From assembly GCA_016206955.1 (NCBI GenBank), contig JACQQO010000011.1, positions 1 to 26,458 on the forward strand: a DNA stretch of 26,458 bases, given 5' to 3'. The DNA comes from Candidatus Omnitrophota bacterium (GTDB taxonomy: Bacteria > Omnitrophota > Omnitrophia > Omnitrophales > Danuiimicrobiaceae). The notes beneath the pieces were generated by a model. That model ran no database searches, had not been told where the DNA came from, and was given only the letters and a program-made list of their open reading frames with translations. The position numbers and the translations under genes are program-made. Positions within the stretch are counted from its first letter, which is position 1; each line of letters starts with the position of its first letter. This document shows positions 14,502 through 22,746 of the stretch, piece after piece.

Positions 14502-15296
14502 TTAAAGCACCCCTAACTGGAATTGGTCTGCCGTGCTTTTCTCATATTGCTGAGGACCGGTTAAATTTTGCGGTCCGTTCTCTGTCAAAGCGATGGTATC
14601 CTCATAATGAGCAGCTAATTGATGGTCGCGCGTTACAACCGTCCAAGCATCTTCCATAATGTCAACTTCCCAGCTCCCGGCAGCAACCATGGGTTCAATC
14701 GCAAGCACCATTCCCACTTCCATTTTGGCTCCCGTTCCCGGCTTTCCAAAATTGGGCACTTGTGGATCTTCGTGCATTGCCCGTCCAATTCCATGCCCTA
14801 CAAAATCACGAATCACCGAAAATCCTTGTCCTTCCACATATTCTTGAATGGCTGCCGAAAGATTGCCCACGCGGTTGCCCACTTTCATTTGAGCCATTCC
14901 GATATAAAGAGCTCGTCTCGCCACTTCCGCCAGTTCAATAGCTTCTTCATTTGCCTTGCCGACCGTCCAAGTGCGAGCCGAATCGCTTACGTATCCATTA
15001 TAAATTAAGCCGATGTCAATGCTCAAAAGATCGCCTTCCTTCAATTTCCTTTTGGAAGGAATCCCATGCACCACTTCCTCATTAATTGAAGTGCACACGC
15101 AAGCCGGATAACCACGATACCCTTTAAAAGCCGGTTTGGCTTGTTGCCCCGCAATCAGTCGTTCCACTTTTTGATCAATCTCCAAAGTCGTCATGCCAAC
15201 TTTAATGGAGCGCTTCAGTTCCCTGAAAACCAATTTGAGCCGCTTCGCCGATTCGCGCATAACCTCGATCTCATGTTTCGATTTCAAAGAAATCAT
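14502..15296 (-). CDS. map: Methionine aminopeptidase, type I
   Basis: Removes the initiator Met from nascent proteins, 264 aa. The five metal ligands of the pita-bread fold can be placed: D94 and D105 (SIDIGLIYNGYVSDSAR), H168 (VGHGIG), E201 (AIEPM) and E232 (YEDT); the substrate His H77 (VVHGIP) and H175 are also present. No N-terminal zinc or SH3-binding extension. The ATG overlaps the adk stop by 4 nt. About 20 residues after the last ligand are not conserved in the family. Confidence 0.97.
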   Translation of the reverse strand: MISLKSKHEIEVMRESAKRLKLVFRELKRSIKVGMTTLEIDQKVERLIAGQQAKPAFKGYRGYPACVCTSINEEVVHGIPSKRKLKEGDLLSIDIGLIYNGYVSDSARTWTVGKANEEAIELAEVARRALYIGMAQMKVGNRVGNLSAAIQEYVEGQGFSVIRDFVGHGIGRAMHEDPQVPNFGKPGTGAKMEVGMVLAIEPMVAAGSWEVDIMEDAWTVVTRDHQLAAHYEDTIALTENGPQNLTGPQQYEKSTADQFQLGVL

Positions 15297-15943
15297 CCCA
15301 ACACCTGCTTCAATTCTTGTTGAAGCGGCTCAATTTCTAAATCGCCGTTCACCACTCGAAGCACCTTTCTTTGTTTGTAAAATTCGATTAAAGGCGCTGT
15401 TTGGTCTTGATACACCTTAAGGCGCTTACGAACGGTTTCTGGATCGTCGTCCTTCCGTTGAATTAAAGCCTTGCCGCATACATCACAAATTCCTTCCCTT
15501 TTAGGAGGAATGTTGCGAATATGAAAATTGGCTCCGCAATTGGAACAAACTCTTCTACCAGAAAGTCGATCGACTATAACCTTTTCCGAGGTTTGAAATT
15601 CGAGAACCAAATTGACCGGCATTTGCTTGTCAACCAACATGCACTCAAGTGCTTTTGCCTGTTCCACCGTTCTTGGAAAACCGTCTAAAATGAAGCCTTT
15701 TTTGACGTCCCGATCTTCGAGTCGTTCCCTCATCATCTCAACGACTAATTCATCCGGAACCAGTTTTCCGCTGTCAATGAACGATTTTGCCTTCTTTCCT
15801 AAGGGCGTTCCTTCTTGGATTTGAGATCGTAAGATATCGCCAGTCGAAATATGAGCCAGTTCATAACGCTCGCTCAATATTTTCGCATGCGTTCCTTTCC
15901 CAGCTCCGGGCGGCCCCAAAAGAATAATTCGTAACGGCGTCAT
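15293..15943 (-). CDS. adk: Adenylate kinase, zinc-lid type
   Basis: Interconverts ATP + AMP and 2 ADP, 216 aa. P-loop GPPGAGKGT at 10-18, the AMP-binding STGDILR and DGFPRTVEQA motifs, and a long LID domain with four Cys (133, 136, 153, 156) arranged to bind zinc, typical of Gram-positive and many deep-branching bacterial enzymes. It lies between secY and map, the usual spc/alpha junction order. Confidence 0.97.
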   Translation of the reverse strand: MTPLRIILLGPPGAGKGTHAKILSERYELAHISTGDILRSQIQEGTPLGKKAKSFIDSGKLVPDELVVEMMRERLEDRDVKKGFILDGFPRTVEQAKALECMLVDKQMPVNLVLEFQTSEKVIVDRLSGRRVCSNCGANFHIRNIPPKREGICDVCGKALIQRKDDDPETVRKRLKVYQDQTAPLIEFYKQRKVLRVVNGDLEIEPLQQELKQVLG

Positions 15944-15952
15944 ATGAACGAG

Positions 15953-17299
15953 TTAACGAGTGCGCGCTCTTAATTTTCCCTTCTTAATAAATCCTTCATA
16001 ATGGCGCATTAAAAGCTGCGACTCGATTTTTTTCATCGTATCCAAAATGACGCCGACAATAATCAAAAGACCGGTTCCGCCGAAGAAACTTGCAATCAAA
16101 AACGGAATATTCAAAATCCTCGGCGATTGAATAATGCTTGGAAACACGGCGATCAATGCCAGAAAAAGAGCGCCTGTAAACGCGATCCGCGTCATTAAAT
16201 AATCCAAATGCTCTGCCGTTGTCTTGCCTGGCCGAATGCCCGGAATAAATCCGCCGTATTTCTGAAGGTTATTCGCGACATCGATCGGATTAAACGTAAT
16301 CGCCGTATAAAAGAACGTGAAAAAAATGATCAAAAAAGCTTCCAAACTAATATAAAGCGCCGTTCCCGGTGTCAACCATGCTGAAATTTTTTGAACAAAT
16401 CCTTGTGATCTCACCAAGCCGGCGATCGTCGCCGGAAATAAAATTACGGACTGAGCAAAAATAATCGGAATCACTCCCGCCTGATTAATCTTAAGCGGCA
16501 GATAAGTGCTCTGCCCTCCATAAACCCGGTGCCCGCGAATTTGTTTGGCATACTGCACCGGAATTTTCCGCTGACCCTGAATGATCAAAATAACGCCGAT
16601 CACCGTAAATACAAAAAGCGCGAGCATCAATCCCAGTTTCCAGTAAGCAAGCTGTCCGAATCGGACTAACGAACTCGTTTGAATCAGCGCGGTCGGGATG
16701 CTTTCGATAATACCGGCTGTGATCAAAATCGACATTCCGTTGCCGATGCCATGCTCATCAATTTGTTCGCCGAGCCACATGATAAAGACGGTTCCCGTCG
16801 TCAAGGTCAGAATCGTCATCAAACGAAACGACCAGCCCGGATTCGGCACAATCACAGTGCCTTGAAAGGCGTTTGGATTTTCAAGCCACAGCGCGATAAA
16901 AAAAGTTTGGATCAAGGCAAGAATCAATGTCCCATAACGGGTATATTGGATTAAGGTTCTTCTTCCTTCTTCTCCTCCCTCTTTGGCCAGCTTCTCAAGT
17001 TGTGGAATCACCACCGTCAGCAATTGTAAAATAATCGAAGAAGAAATGTACGGCATAATCCCAAGCGCAAAAACAGTCGCTTTTTGAAGCGCGCCGCCTG
17101 AAAAGAGCGCCATCATTCCAAACAAATTTCCGCCTGCGCTGCCGGCAATCCTTTGGAAGAATTGGCTGAGCGCATTTCCGTCCACGCCGGGCGTCGGAAC
17201 ATGCGCCCCCAACCGGTAGATCGCTATGATAAAGAGCGTATAAAGAACTTTGCGTTTGAGTTCCGGGACTTTAAAAATATTCCCTAGTGCTCGCAGCAT
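15953..17299 (-). CDS. secY: Protein translocase subunit SecY
   Basis: Core channel of the Sec translocon in the inner membrane, 448 aa with about ten membrane segments. The N-terminus carries FKVPELKRKVLYTLFIIAIYRLG and HVPTPGVD; the cytoplasmic loop between segments 8 and 9 has FNPIDVANNLQKYGGFIPGIRPG, and the C-terminus has GTGLLIIVGVILDTM, all hallmarks of SecY. It starts 13 nt after rplO. Confidence 0.98.
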   Translation of the reverse strand: MLRALGNIFKVPELKRKVLYTLFIIAIYRLGAHVPTPGVDGNALSQFFQRIAGSAGGNLFGMMALFSGGALQKATVFALGIMPYISSSIILQLLTVVIPQLEKLAKEGGEEGRRTLIQYTRYGTLILALIQTFFIALWLENPNAFQGTVIVPNPGWSFRLMTILTLTTGTVFIMWLGEQIDEHGIGNGMSILITAGIIESIPTALIQTSSLVRFGQLAYWKLGLMLALFVFTVIGVILIIQGQRKIPVQYAKQIRGHRVYGGQSTYLPLKINQAGVIPIIFAQSVILFPATIAGLVRSQGFVQKISAWLTPGTALYISLEAFLIIFFTFFYTAITFNPIDVANNLQKYGGFIPGIRPGKTTAEHLDYLMTRIAFTGALFLALIAVFPSIIQSPRILNIPFLIASFFGGTGLLIIVGVILDTMKKIESQLLMRHYEGFIKKGKLRARTR

Positions 17300-17312
17300 T
17301 AGAATCGAATCA

Positions 17313-17753
17313 TCACTTATGTTCGATCAAAATGGCCTTGCCGCCTGCCTTTTCGATCGCTGTCTTGGCCGATCCGCTAAACCGGTGCGCCTGAACGGTC
17401 ATCTTTGCACTCAGTTTTCCGCGTCCCAATACCTTCAGTCCATCTCCCAAGCTTTTAAGGACTTTATTTTGAATCAACCAATCAGGAGAAATTTCAGAAA
17501 CTTTAAGTCGGTCCAGCTGATCCAAATTGAGGATCGCGTAAGACTTATGATTCGGCTGATTAAATCCACGCTTAGGAAATTTCTGATGAATCGGCGTTTG
17601 ACCTCCTTCAAAGGTAGGCCTCTGATGAAAACCGGATCTCGCCCGCTGGCCCTTGTGGCCCTTGGTCGAAGTCTTGCCATGACCTGAACCGACGCCGCGC
17701 CCGATACGCTTAGGCTTTTTTTGATAGGGTCTCTTAGCTCTCACTTTTCTCAT
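17313..17753 (-). CDS. rplO: 50S ribosomal protein L15
   Basis: Late-assembly large-subunit protein, 146 aa. The N-terminus has the glycine-rich GRGVGSGHGKTSTKGHKGQRARSG signature region. I chose 17753 (MRKVRAKRP) over an upstream in-frame GTG at 17780 because a purine-rich GAAGGAAGGAA run precedes it and the extra nine residues fit no family member. It overlaps the end of rpsE by 20 nt, leaving no room for rpmD, which normally sits here. Confidence 0.95.
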   Translation of the reverse strand: MRKVRAKRPYQKKPKRIGRGVGSGHGKTSTKGHKGQRARSGFHQRPTFEGGQTPIHQKFPKRGFNQPNHKSYAILNLDQLDRLKVSEISPDWLIQNKVLKSLGDGLKVLGRGKLSAKMTVQAHRFSGSAKTAIEKAGGKAILIEHK

Positions 17754-18282
17754 TTCCTTCCTTCTGAACAGCTGCTTCACGAACCGTCAACTTTTGAAGT
17801 CCTTCAAGAGTCGCTTTTAAAACATTAATAGCATTGTCACTGCCTAAACTTTTGGTCAAAATATCTTTGATTCCACAACATTCACAAACCGCACGGACAG
17901 CGCCCCCTGCGATCACGCCGGTTCCTTCTACTGCGGGCTTGAGAAGGACCTTGGCGGCACCGTACCGTCCGACAATCTCATGAGGAATGGTTGTGTTCTT
18001 TAATGGAATTGCAATTTGTTGCTTCCGGGCGACAGCAAGCGATTTGCGAATCGCATCCGAAACTTCACTTGCTTTCTCAAGTGCATAACCTACTTTTCCG
18101 GCGCCGTTACCGACGACAACGAGTGCGCTAAAATGAAACCGACGGCCTCCCTTTACCACTTTGGCGATTCGATTAATTTGAATTACCTTCTCCAGTTGGT
18201 TAGTTTCTAAAGTCACAAAAGCCGGCTGACTAAGATGTCTGCTTTCGGTTGTTTCTTTCGCTACCTGCTCTGAATCAATCAA
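17734..18282 (-). CDS. rpsE: 30S ribosomal protein S5, TTG start
   Basis: Small-subunit protein involved in decoding accuracy and mRNA unwinding, 182 aa. The double-stranded-RNA-like domain is clear (RIAKVVKGGRRFHFSALVVVG, GNGAGKVGYALEKASEV), followed by the C-terminal domain with GTGVIAGGAVRAVCE. The only suitable start is TTG at 18282, backed by AAGGAG 9 nt upstream; no ATG lies close to the conserved N-terminus. The end overlaps rplO. Confidence 0.95.
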   Translation of the reverse strand: MIDSEQVAKETTESRHLSQPAFVTLETNQLEKVIQINRIAKVVKGGRRFHFSALVVVGNGAGKVGYALEKASEVSDAIRKSLAVARKQQIAIPLKNTTIPHEIVGRYGAAKVLLKPAVEGTGVIAGGAVRAVCECCGIKDILTKSLGSDNAINVLKATLEGLQKLTVREAAVQKEGNEKSES

Positions 18283-18291
18283 CTTTCGTTA

Positions 18292-18297
18292 CTCCTT
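18292..18297 (-). promoter_or_regulatory. Shine-Dalgarno sequence that fixes the rpsE TTG start
   Basis: AAGGAG on the minus strand, 9 nt before TTG. It is the only strong ribosome-binding site between the rplR stop and the conserved start of S5, so it supports the non-ATG start. Confidence 0.75.
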
Positions 18298-18300
18298 TTC

Positions 18301-18666
18301 TTAAAATTGGATTCCGTTCTCCCGGAGGGCTTCGGCAAAAGCCCGAATCCGGCCGTGATAAGGATAACCACCTCGATCAAAAACAATTTGCGTTATTTTT
18401 TTCTTTTTAAGCTCATCTGCTAGATAAACGCCGAACTTCTTAGATCCTTCTACATTTCCGATTTGTTTTTTGCCTTTCCCCAAAGATGAGTGCAAAGTTG
18501 AGGAAGAAAGCAAAGTGCGTTCCTTTAAATCGTCAATCACTTGGGCAAATAAATTAAGATGAGACCGATGGACCGCGAGCCTCGGCCGTTCGGTAGTTCC
18601 CATCAACTTTCTACGAACCCGCAGGTGCCGCTTCTTTAATTTTTGTTCCCTGATCTCCGCCAACAT
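18301..18666 (-). CDS. rplR: 50S ribosomal protein L18
   Basis: 5S rRNA-binding protein of the central protuberance, 121 aa. Recognised by the basic N-terminus with RRKLMGTTERPRLAVHRSHLN and the C-terminal FDRGGYPYHGRIRAFAEALRENG. Its ATG shares one base with the rplF stop (TAATG). Confidence 0.97.
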   Translation of the reverse strand: MLAEIREQKLKKRHLRVRRKLMGTTERPRLAVHRSHLNLFAQVIDDLKERTLLSSSTLHSSLGKGKKQIGNVEGSKKFGVYLADELKKKKITQIVFDRGGYPYHGRIRAFAEALRENGIQF

Positions 18667-19202
18667 TAAGTTGCTGCCTTTCCGGCTTTCTTTCGAATTT
18701 GCTCGCCCGCGTAACGGATCCCCTTGCCTTTGTAGGGCTCGGGCTCAAAAAATTTTCTGATGTTCGCTGCCGCTTGTCCCACTTGAACCTTATCAACACC
18801 CTTCACTACAACAATCGTGGGTTTTGGCACTTCTACTTTGATCCCTTCCGGAATTTGAAAATCAATCGGATGAGAAAATCCCAAGGAAAGCTGCAATTTT
18901 TTTCCCTGAAGCTGCGCCTTAAATCCGACGCCTTCGATTTCAAGCGTTTTCGAAAACTCCTGTGTCACGCCGGTCACCATGTTTGCGATCAATGTACGCG
19001 TCAACCCATGGAGTGCTCTGTCCTGAGGAATATTTGTAGGACGACTTACAGCAATCTGATTGTCGGATACCGCTACTTTCATCCGAGGATGAACATTCAA
19101 ATCTAATTTTCCTTTCGGCCCCTCCACATGGATTTTAGCCCCTGCGATTTGAACCTTAACTCCCTGTGGAACTAAAATGGGTTTTCTTCCGATTCGAGAC
19201 AT
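18666..19202 (-). CDS. rplF: 50S ribosomal protein L6
   Basis: Large-subunit protein next to the sarcin-ricin loop, 178 aa, two tandem L6 folds. It starts MSRIGRKPI and ends with the family signature PEPYKGKGIRYAGEQIRKKAGK. It is 6 nt after rpsH. Confidence 0.97.
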   Translation of the reverse strand: MSRIGRKPILVPQGVKVQIAGAKIHVEGPKGKLDLNVHPRMKVAVSDNQIAVSRPTNIPQDRALHGLTRTLIANMVTGVTQEFSKTLEIEGVGFKAQLQGKKLQLSLGFSHPIDFQIPEGIKVEVPKPTIVVVKGVDKVQVGQAAANIRKFFEPEPYKGKGIRYAGEQIRKKAGKAAT

Positions 19203-19208
19203 ATCAAA

Positions 19209-19610
19209 TCACCATACCTTGCAAAGCAACTCACCGCCGAGTTTTTGAGTCCTGGCTTCACGATCAGTTAAAATACCTTTTGACGTAGAAAGAATGGCAA
19301 CGCCAAGGCCTCCCAAAACCCGCGGAACTTCCTGGCAATTCACATATTGTCGAAGTCCCGGTTTTGAAATTCGAACCAGCGACTGAATGGCAGATTGTTT
19401 TCCTTTGCTATATTTCAGATGAATGCGGACAAATCGCTTCACGCCCTCTTCGCCTACTTTGAAATTTTCGATAAATCCTTCCCGCTTTAAAATTTCAGCA
19501 ATCTTAAGCGTCAATTTAGATGCCGGAATCGTAACGCTTTGCTTTCCGGTGCAGGAAGCATTTCGAATCTGTGTTAAAAAATCTGCTATTGGATCTGTGG
19601 GTGCTCCCAT
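19209..19610 (-). CDS. rpsH: 30S ribosomal protein S8
   Basis: 16S rRNA-binding protein, 133 aa; in E. coli it represses the spc operon. It has the N-terminal DPIADFLTQIRNA and the C-terminal VLGGLGVAILSTSKGILTDREA. I saw no mimic of the S8-binding helix in the neighbouring rplE start, but did not fold the RNA. Confidence 0.97.
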   Translation of the reverse strand: MGAPTDPIADFLTQIRNASCTGKQSVTIPASKLTLKIAEILKREGFIENFKVGEEGVKRFVRIHLKYSKGKQSAIQSLVRISKPGLRQYVNCQEVPRVLGGLGVAILSTSKGILTDREARTQKLGGELLCKVW

Positions 19611-19611
19611 A

Positions 19612-19797
19612 TCACCAACTCGACTTCGTGACGCCCGGAATCACGCCTTGATTAGCCAGCTCCCGGAAACAAATTCTGCACAGTGCAAATTTACGAATAT
19701 AGCCCCTCGGCCGACCGCAGGCCCGGCATCGGTTGTAGCCTTGTACTTTAAATTTCGGTTTACGCTGCTGTTTTACAATTAATGAAGTCTTTGCCAT
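19612..19797 (-). CDS. rpsN: 30S ribosomal protein S14, zinc-binding type
   Basis: Small-subunit head protein, 61 aa, the short zinc form (also called rpsZ). C24, C27, C40 and C43 form the zinc site, in CRACGRPRGYIRKFALCRIC. The end FRELANQGVIPGVTKSSW is typical. No long, zinc-free S14 is in the window. Confidence 0.97.
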   Translation of the reverse strand: MAKTSLIVKQQRKPKFKVQGYNRCRACGRPRGYIRKFALCRICFRELANQGVIPGVTKSSW

Positions 19798-19805
19798 TTT
19801 TGTCC

Positions 19806-20381
19806 TTACTTTCGAAACGGAAATCCCAAAAGCTCTAAAAGCCGTTTGGATTCATTCTGTTTTGAGGTTGTGAGAACAAAGGTAATATCCATCCCCTGAA
19901 GTTTTTTCATTTTGTCGTATTCAACCTCTGGAAAAATAATTTGCTCTTGAATTCCAAGGGAATAATTACCGCTTCTGTCAAAACTGGAAGTAGGAAACCC
20001 TCGAAAATCCCGAATCCGTGGCATTGCCACATTAAAAAGCCGGTCGATAAACTCATACATTCGCTGCCGTCTCAGCGTCACCTTTAGGCCAATGGATGCG
20101 CCTTGCCTGAGCTTGAACGCCGAAATTGATTTTTTTGCTTTTGTAACCACAGGTTTTTGGCCCGTAATTTGAGCTAATTCATGGCTGATGTGATCCAAAA
20201 TCTTGATGTCCTCGGCACCCTCTTTTACGCCCATATTCACCACTATTTTTTCAAGTCGCGGAACGGCGAGTGGATTCTCATAATGAAACTCCTTCATCAT
20301 GGCCGGAACGATGGTATTCCGGTAGAGTTCCAAAAGCCGCGGCGTCTTTGTTTTCACATTTTGAACTGCTTCTTTAACCAT
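19806..20381 (-). CDS. rplE: 50S ribosomal protein L5
   Basis: 5S rRNA-binding protein of the central protuberance, 191 aa. Conserved blocks include NPLAVPRLEKIVVNMGVKEG, ITGQKPVVTKAKKSISAFKLR and the end TSKQNESKRLLELLGFPF. A normal family member, between rplX and rpsN. Confidence 0.97.
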   Translation of the reverse strand: MVKEAVQNVKTKTPRLLELYRNTIVPAMMKEFHYENPLAVPRLEKIVVNMGVKEGAEDIKILDHISHELAQITGQKPVVTKAKKSISAFKLRQGASIGLKVTLRRQRMYEFIDRLFNVAMPRIRDFRGFPTSSFDRSGNYSLGIQEQIIFPEVEYDKMKKLQGMDITFVLTTSKQNESKRLLELLGFPFRK

Positions 20382-20395
20382 TTATCTCATTCCTA

Positions 20396-20704
20396 TCAAA
20401 TGATTTCATTACACTTTTTGCATGTGCGTTGCTTGGTTCCATCCGCCAAAAATTGAAATGCCACACGGGTCGGTTTCGAACAGCGCGGACAAATGAGTTG
20501 AACATTCGAACGGTGAAGCTTCCCCTCCATTTGAGCAATTCCGCCTTTAGGGTTTTGCTGGCTCGGACGCGTGTAAACTTTGAGGAAATTGAGTGCTTCC
20601 ACAACCACACGGTTTTCTTGAGGAAGGACGCGAAGAATTTTTCCTTTCTTCCCGCGCTCCTTACCCGTCAACACCGTAACTAAATCTCCCTTCTTGAGTC
20701 CCAT
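20396..20704 (-). CDS. rplX: 50S ribosomal protein L24 with a zinc ribbon
   Basis: Assembly-initiating large-subunit protein, 102 aa. The KOW motif is at the N-terminus (KKGDLVTVLTGKERGKKGKIL). The C-terminus has four Cys (72, 75, 95, 98; CPRC and CKKC) that can bind zinc, a form seen in many bacteria but not in E. coli. Two nt separate it from rplN. Confidence 0.97.
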   Translation of the reverse strand: MGLKKGDLVTVLTGKERGKKGKILRVLPQENRVVVEALNFLKVYTRPSQQNPKGGIAQMEGKLHRSNVQLICPRCSKPTRVAFQFLADGTKQRTCKKCNEII

Positions 20705-20706
20705 GG

Positions 20707-21075
20707 TTAAACCACCTCTGGTGCCAAGGATACGATTTTCATAAAATTTAAGTCGCGAAGTTCCCGAGCCACAGGCCCAAAAATTCTGGTTCCACGCGGA
20801 TTCTGCTGATTATCAATAATCACAATGGCATTTGAATTAAAGCGCACAAGCGATCCATCCGGCCGCCGGATGGGTTTTCTCGTGCGAACCACAACCGCTT
20901 TTACCACTTCGCCTTCCTTGACAATCCCGTCCGGAATCGCTTCCTTCACGGAGCCGGTGATGATGTCCCCGATATTGGCGGTTCTTCGGCTTCTACGATT
21001 TAAAACGCCGATCATGGCCACTCGTTTGGCACCCGTGTTGTCTGCGATTTCCAAAATCGAACGCATTTGAATCAT
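20707..21075 (-). CDS. rplN: 50S ribosomal protein L14
   Basis: Large-subunit protein at the intersubunit bridge, 122 aa, the standard length. Conserved ADNTGAKRVAMIGVL, the VKAVVVRTRKPIRRPDGS loop and the end GPVARELRDLNFMKIVSLAPEVV. Confidence 0.98.
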   Translation of the reverse strand: MIQMRSILEIADNTGAKRVAMIGVLNRRSRRTANIGDIITGSVKEAIPDGIVKEGEVVKAVVVRTRKPIRRPDGSLVRFNSNAIVIIDNQQNPRGTRIFGPVARELRDLNFMKIVSLAPEVV

Positions 21076-21099
21076 GATTCAATTCCACTTTCAATGTTC

Positions 21100-21345
21100 T
21101 TAAGATATAACTTCGATTAAGCGCCAGCGCTTCGTTTTCGAAAGCGGCTGTGTTTCCTGAATTCGTACTTTGTTTCCAACTTTGGCCTCTTTCTTCTCAT
21201 CATGGACTATATATTTCTTGCGAACCCGCATCACCTTGTGATAAATCGGATGCTTGACCAGACGCGTCACTTCAACAACCGCGGTTTTTTCCATTTTGCT
21301 GCTTAAAACCATTCCCACTCGTTCTTTGCGATGACGCTCAGCCAT
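21100..21345 (-). CDS. rpsQ: 30S ribosomal protein S17
   Basis: OB-fold 16S rRNA-binding protein, 81 aa. Contains VGMVLSSKMEKTAVVEV, HPIYHKVMRVRKKYIVHDE and the end IQETQPLSKTKRWRLIEVI. Its start overlaps the rpmC end by 8 nt. Confidence 0.97.
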   Translation of the reverse strand: MAERHRKERVGMVLSSKMEKTAVVEVTRLVKHPIYHKVMRVRKKYIVHDEKKEAKVGNKVRIQETQPLSKTKRWRLIEVIS

Positions 21346-21547
21346 TTTTCTGAAGTTCCATCTCTCTTTTAACAGTTAAAATTTTGGCCAAATCGCGTCT
21401 CGTTTGATTGAGCTTCATTAAATTATCGAGTTTGGCAAGTTTCGCCTGAAAACGAAGCTGGAAAAGTTCCTTCCGAAGAGCTTCAGCTTTATCGCTCAAT
21501 TCATCAGTCGAAAGAGACCTTAAATCCTTTGCTTTTAAAGTTGCCAT
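21338..21547 (-). CDS. rpmC: 50S ribosomal protein L29
   Basis: Helical-hairpin protein at the tunnel exit near the signal-recognition-particle site, 69 aa. Contains the family core KELFQLRFQAKLAKLDN followed by a basic helix. It starts immediately after the rplP stop and overlaps rpsQ by 8 nt. Confidence 0.96.
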   Translation of the reverse strand: MATLKAKDLRSLSTDELSDKAEALRKELFQLRFQAKLAKLDNLMKLNQTRRDLAKILTVKREMELQKNG

Positions 21548-21964
21548 TTAAACCCCCACTCGCTTCACAAACTTGGTTGGAAACGGAAGTTTGTGTGCGC
21601 ACAAGCGAAGAGCCGAACGCGCGAGTGATTCGGGTATGCCGCCCATTTCAAAAAGGATACGCCCCGGTTTGATCACCGCCACATAATATTCAGGTGCCCC
21701 TTTTCCTTTTCCCATCCGCGTTTCAGCCGGTTTTTTGGTGTAGGATTTATCCGGAAAAACCCGAAGCCATACCTTGCCGCCCCTTTTCACATGGCGCGTG
21801 AGTGCCACGCGGGCAGCTTCGAGCTGAATCGCCGTAAGCCATCCGTGCCCGATCGCTTTCAGGCCGAAATTGCCAAAATGAACTTGATTTCCGCCCGATG
21901 CGACTCCGCGCATTTTGCCTCGGTGCTGCTTCCTAAATTTAACCCGCTTGGGCATGAGTGGCAT
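21548..21964 (-). CDS. rplP: 50S ribosomal protein L16
   Basis: Large-subunit protein near the A-site tRNA elbow, 138 aa. Starts MPLMPKRVKFRKQHRGKM, then GFGLKA-type and VFPDKSYTKKPAETRMGKGKG blocks, all characteristic. The first ATG is favoured by AGAAG upstream; a second ATG at 21955 would also be compatible. Confidence 0.97.
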   Translation of the reverse strand: MPLMPKRVKFRKQHRGKMRGVASGGNQVHFGNFGLKAIGHGWLTAIQLEAARVALTRHVKRGGKVWLRVFPDKSYTKKPAETRMGKGKGAPEYYVAVIKPGRILFEMGGIPESLARSALRLCAHKLPFPTKFVKRVGV

Positions 21965-21976
21965 AACTTAATTCTT

Positions 21977-22738
21977 CTACTCTGCAAGATCTTCCCGCGC
22001 ATCAGAATCAACGGCTTGGGTAACCCCAACTTCTTTAACTGCGACTTCTTTCTCCTGTTTGACGACTGGAAATCTAGCCTTTACCTGTTCTTTCCGCCGG
22101 GCTTCTTCTTTTTTGACTAAAACTTCACCATGATAAATCCAAACCTTCACTCCAATTGTCCCATAAGTGGTGAACGCTTCCGCGAATCCATAAGTTACGT
22201 CGGCGCGGAAGGTATTTAAAGGAACCTTGCCTTCTTTATAACCCTCCGCACGGGCAATTTCGGAACCGCCAAGGCGCCCTTTGCATTGAATCTTGATTCC
22301 CAACGCGCCTTTTGTCATCGAACTCGCGACTGCTTTTTTCATCGCTTTCCGGAAGGCAACACGTTTTTCCATTTGAAGGGCCACATTCTCGGCTACCAGC
22401 TGAGCGTTGGTCTGTGGAACTTCGACTTCCTTAATATCCACGAACACTTCGCTCTTCGTTAAATCAGCCACTTCATCCCGAATTCGGTTAATTTCTTGAC
22501 CGCCTCGGCCAATAATGAGGCCTGGACGTGCCGTATAAATCCAAATGCGCAATTTTCCGGTAGAACGCTCGATCGTTATATCGGCGACCCCCGCCATCCT
22601 CAACTTTTCCTTGAGGTATTTGCGAACTTTTAAATCTTCGTGCAGCAAACGGCTGTAGTCTTTTCGAGCAAACCATTTTGCCTTCCAATCCTTGATGTAA
22701 CCTAGTCTTAATCCGTAGGGATGTGCTTTTTGTCCCAC
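21977..22738 (-). CDS. rpsC: 30S ribosomal protein S3
   Basis: mRNA-entry-channel protein of the small-subunit head, 253 aa. The KH RNA-binding motif GLIIGRGG is at 73-80; the C-terminal domain has QCKGRLGGSEIARAEGYKEGKVPL. About 40 charged residues beyond the usual end form a non-conserved tail. The start is GTG with AGGAGC upstream. Confidence 0.97.
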   Translation of the reverse strand: MGQKAHPYGLRLGYIKDWKAKWFARKDYSRLLHEDLKVRKYLKEKLRMAGVADITIERSTGKLRIWIYTARPGLIIGRGGQEINRIRDEVADLTKSEVFVDIKEVEVPQTNAQLVAENVALQMEKRVAFRKAMKKAVASSMTKGALGIKIQCKGRLGGSEIARAEGYKEGKVPLNTFRADVTYGFAEAFTTYGTIGVKVWIYHGEVLVKKEEARRKEQVKARFPVVKQEKEVAVKEVGVTQAVDSDAREDLAE

Positions 22739-22746
22739 AATTGCTC

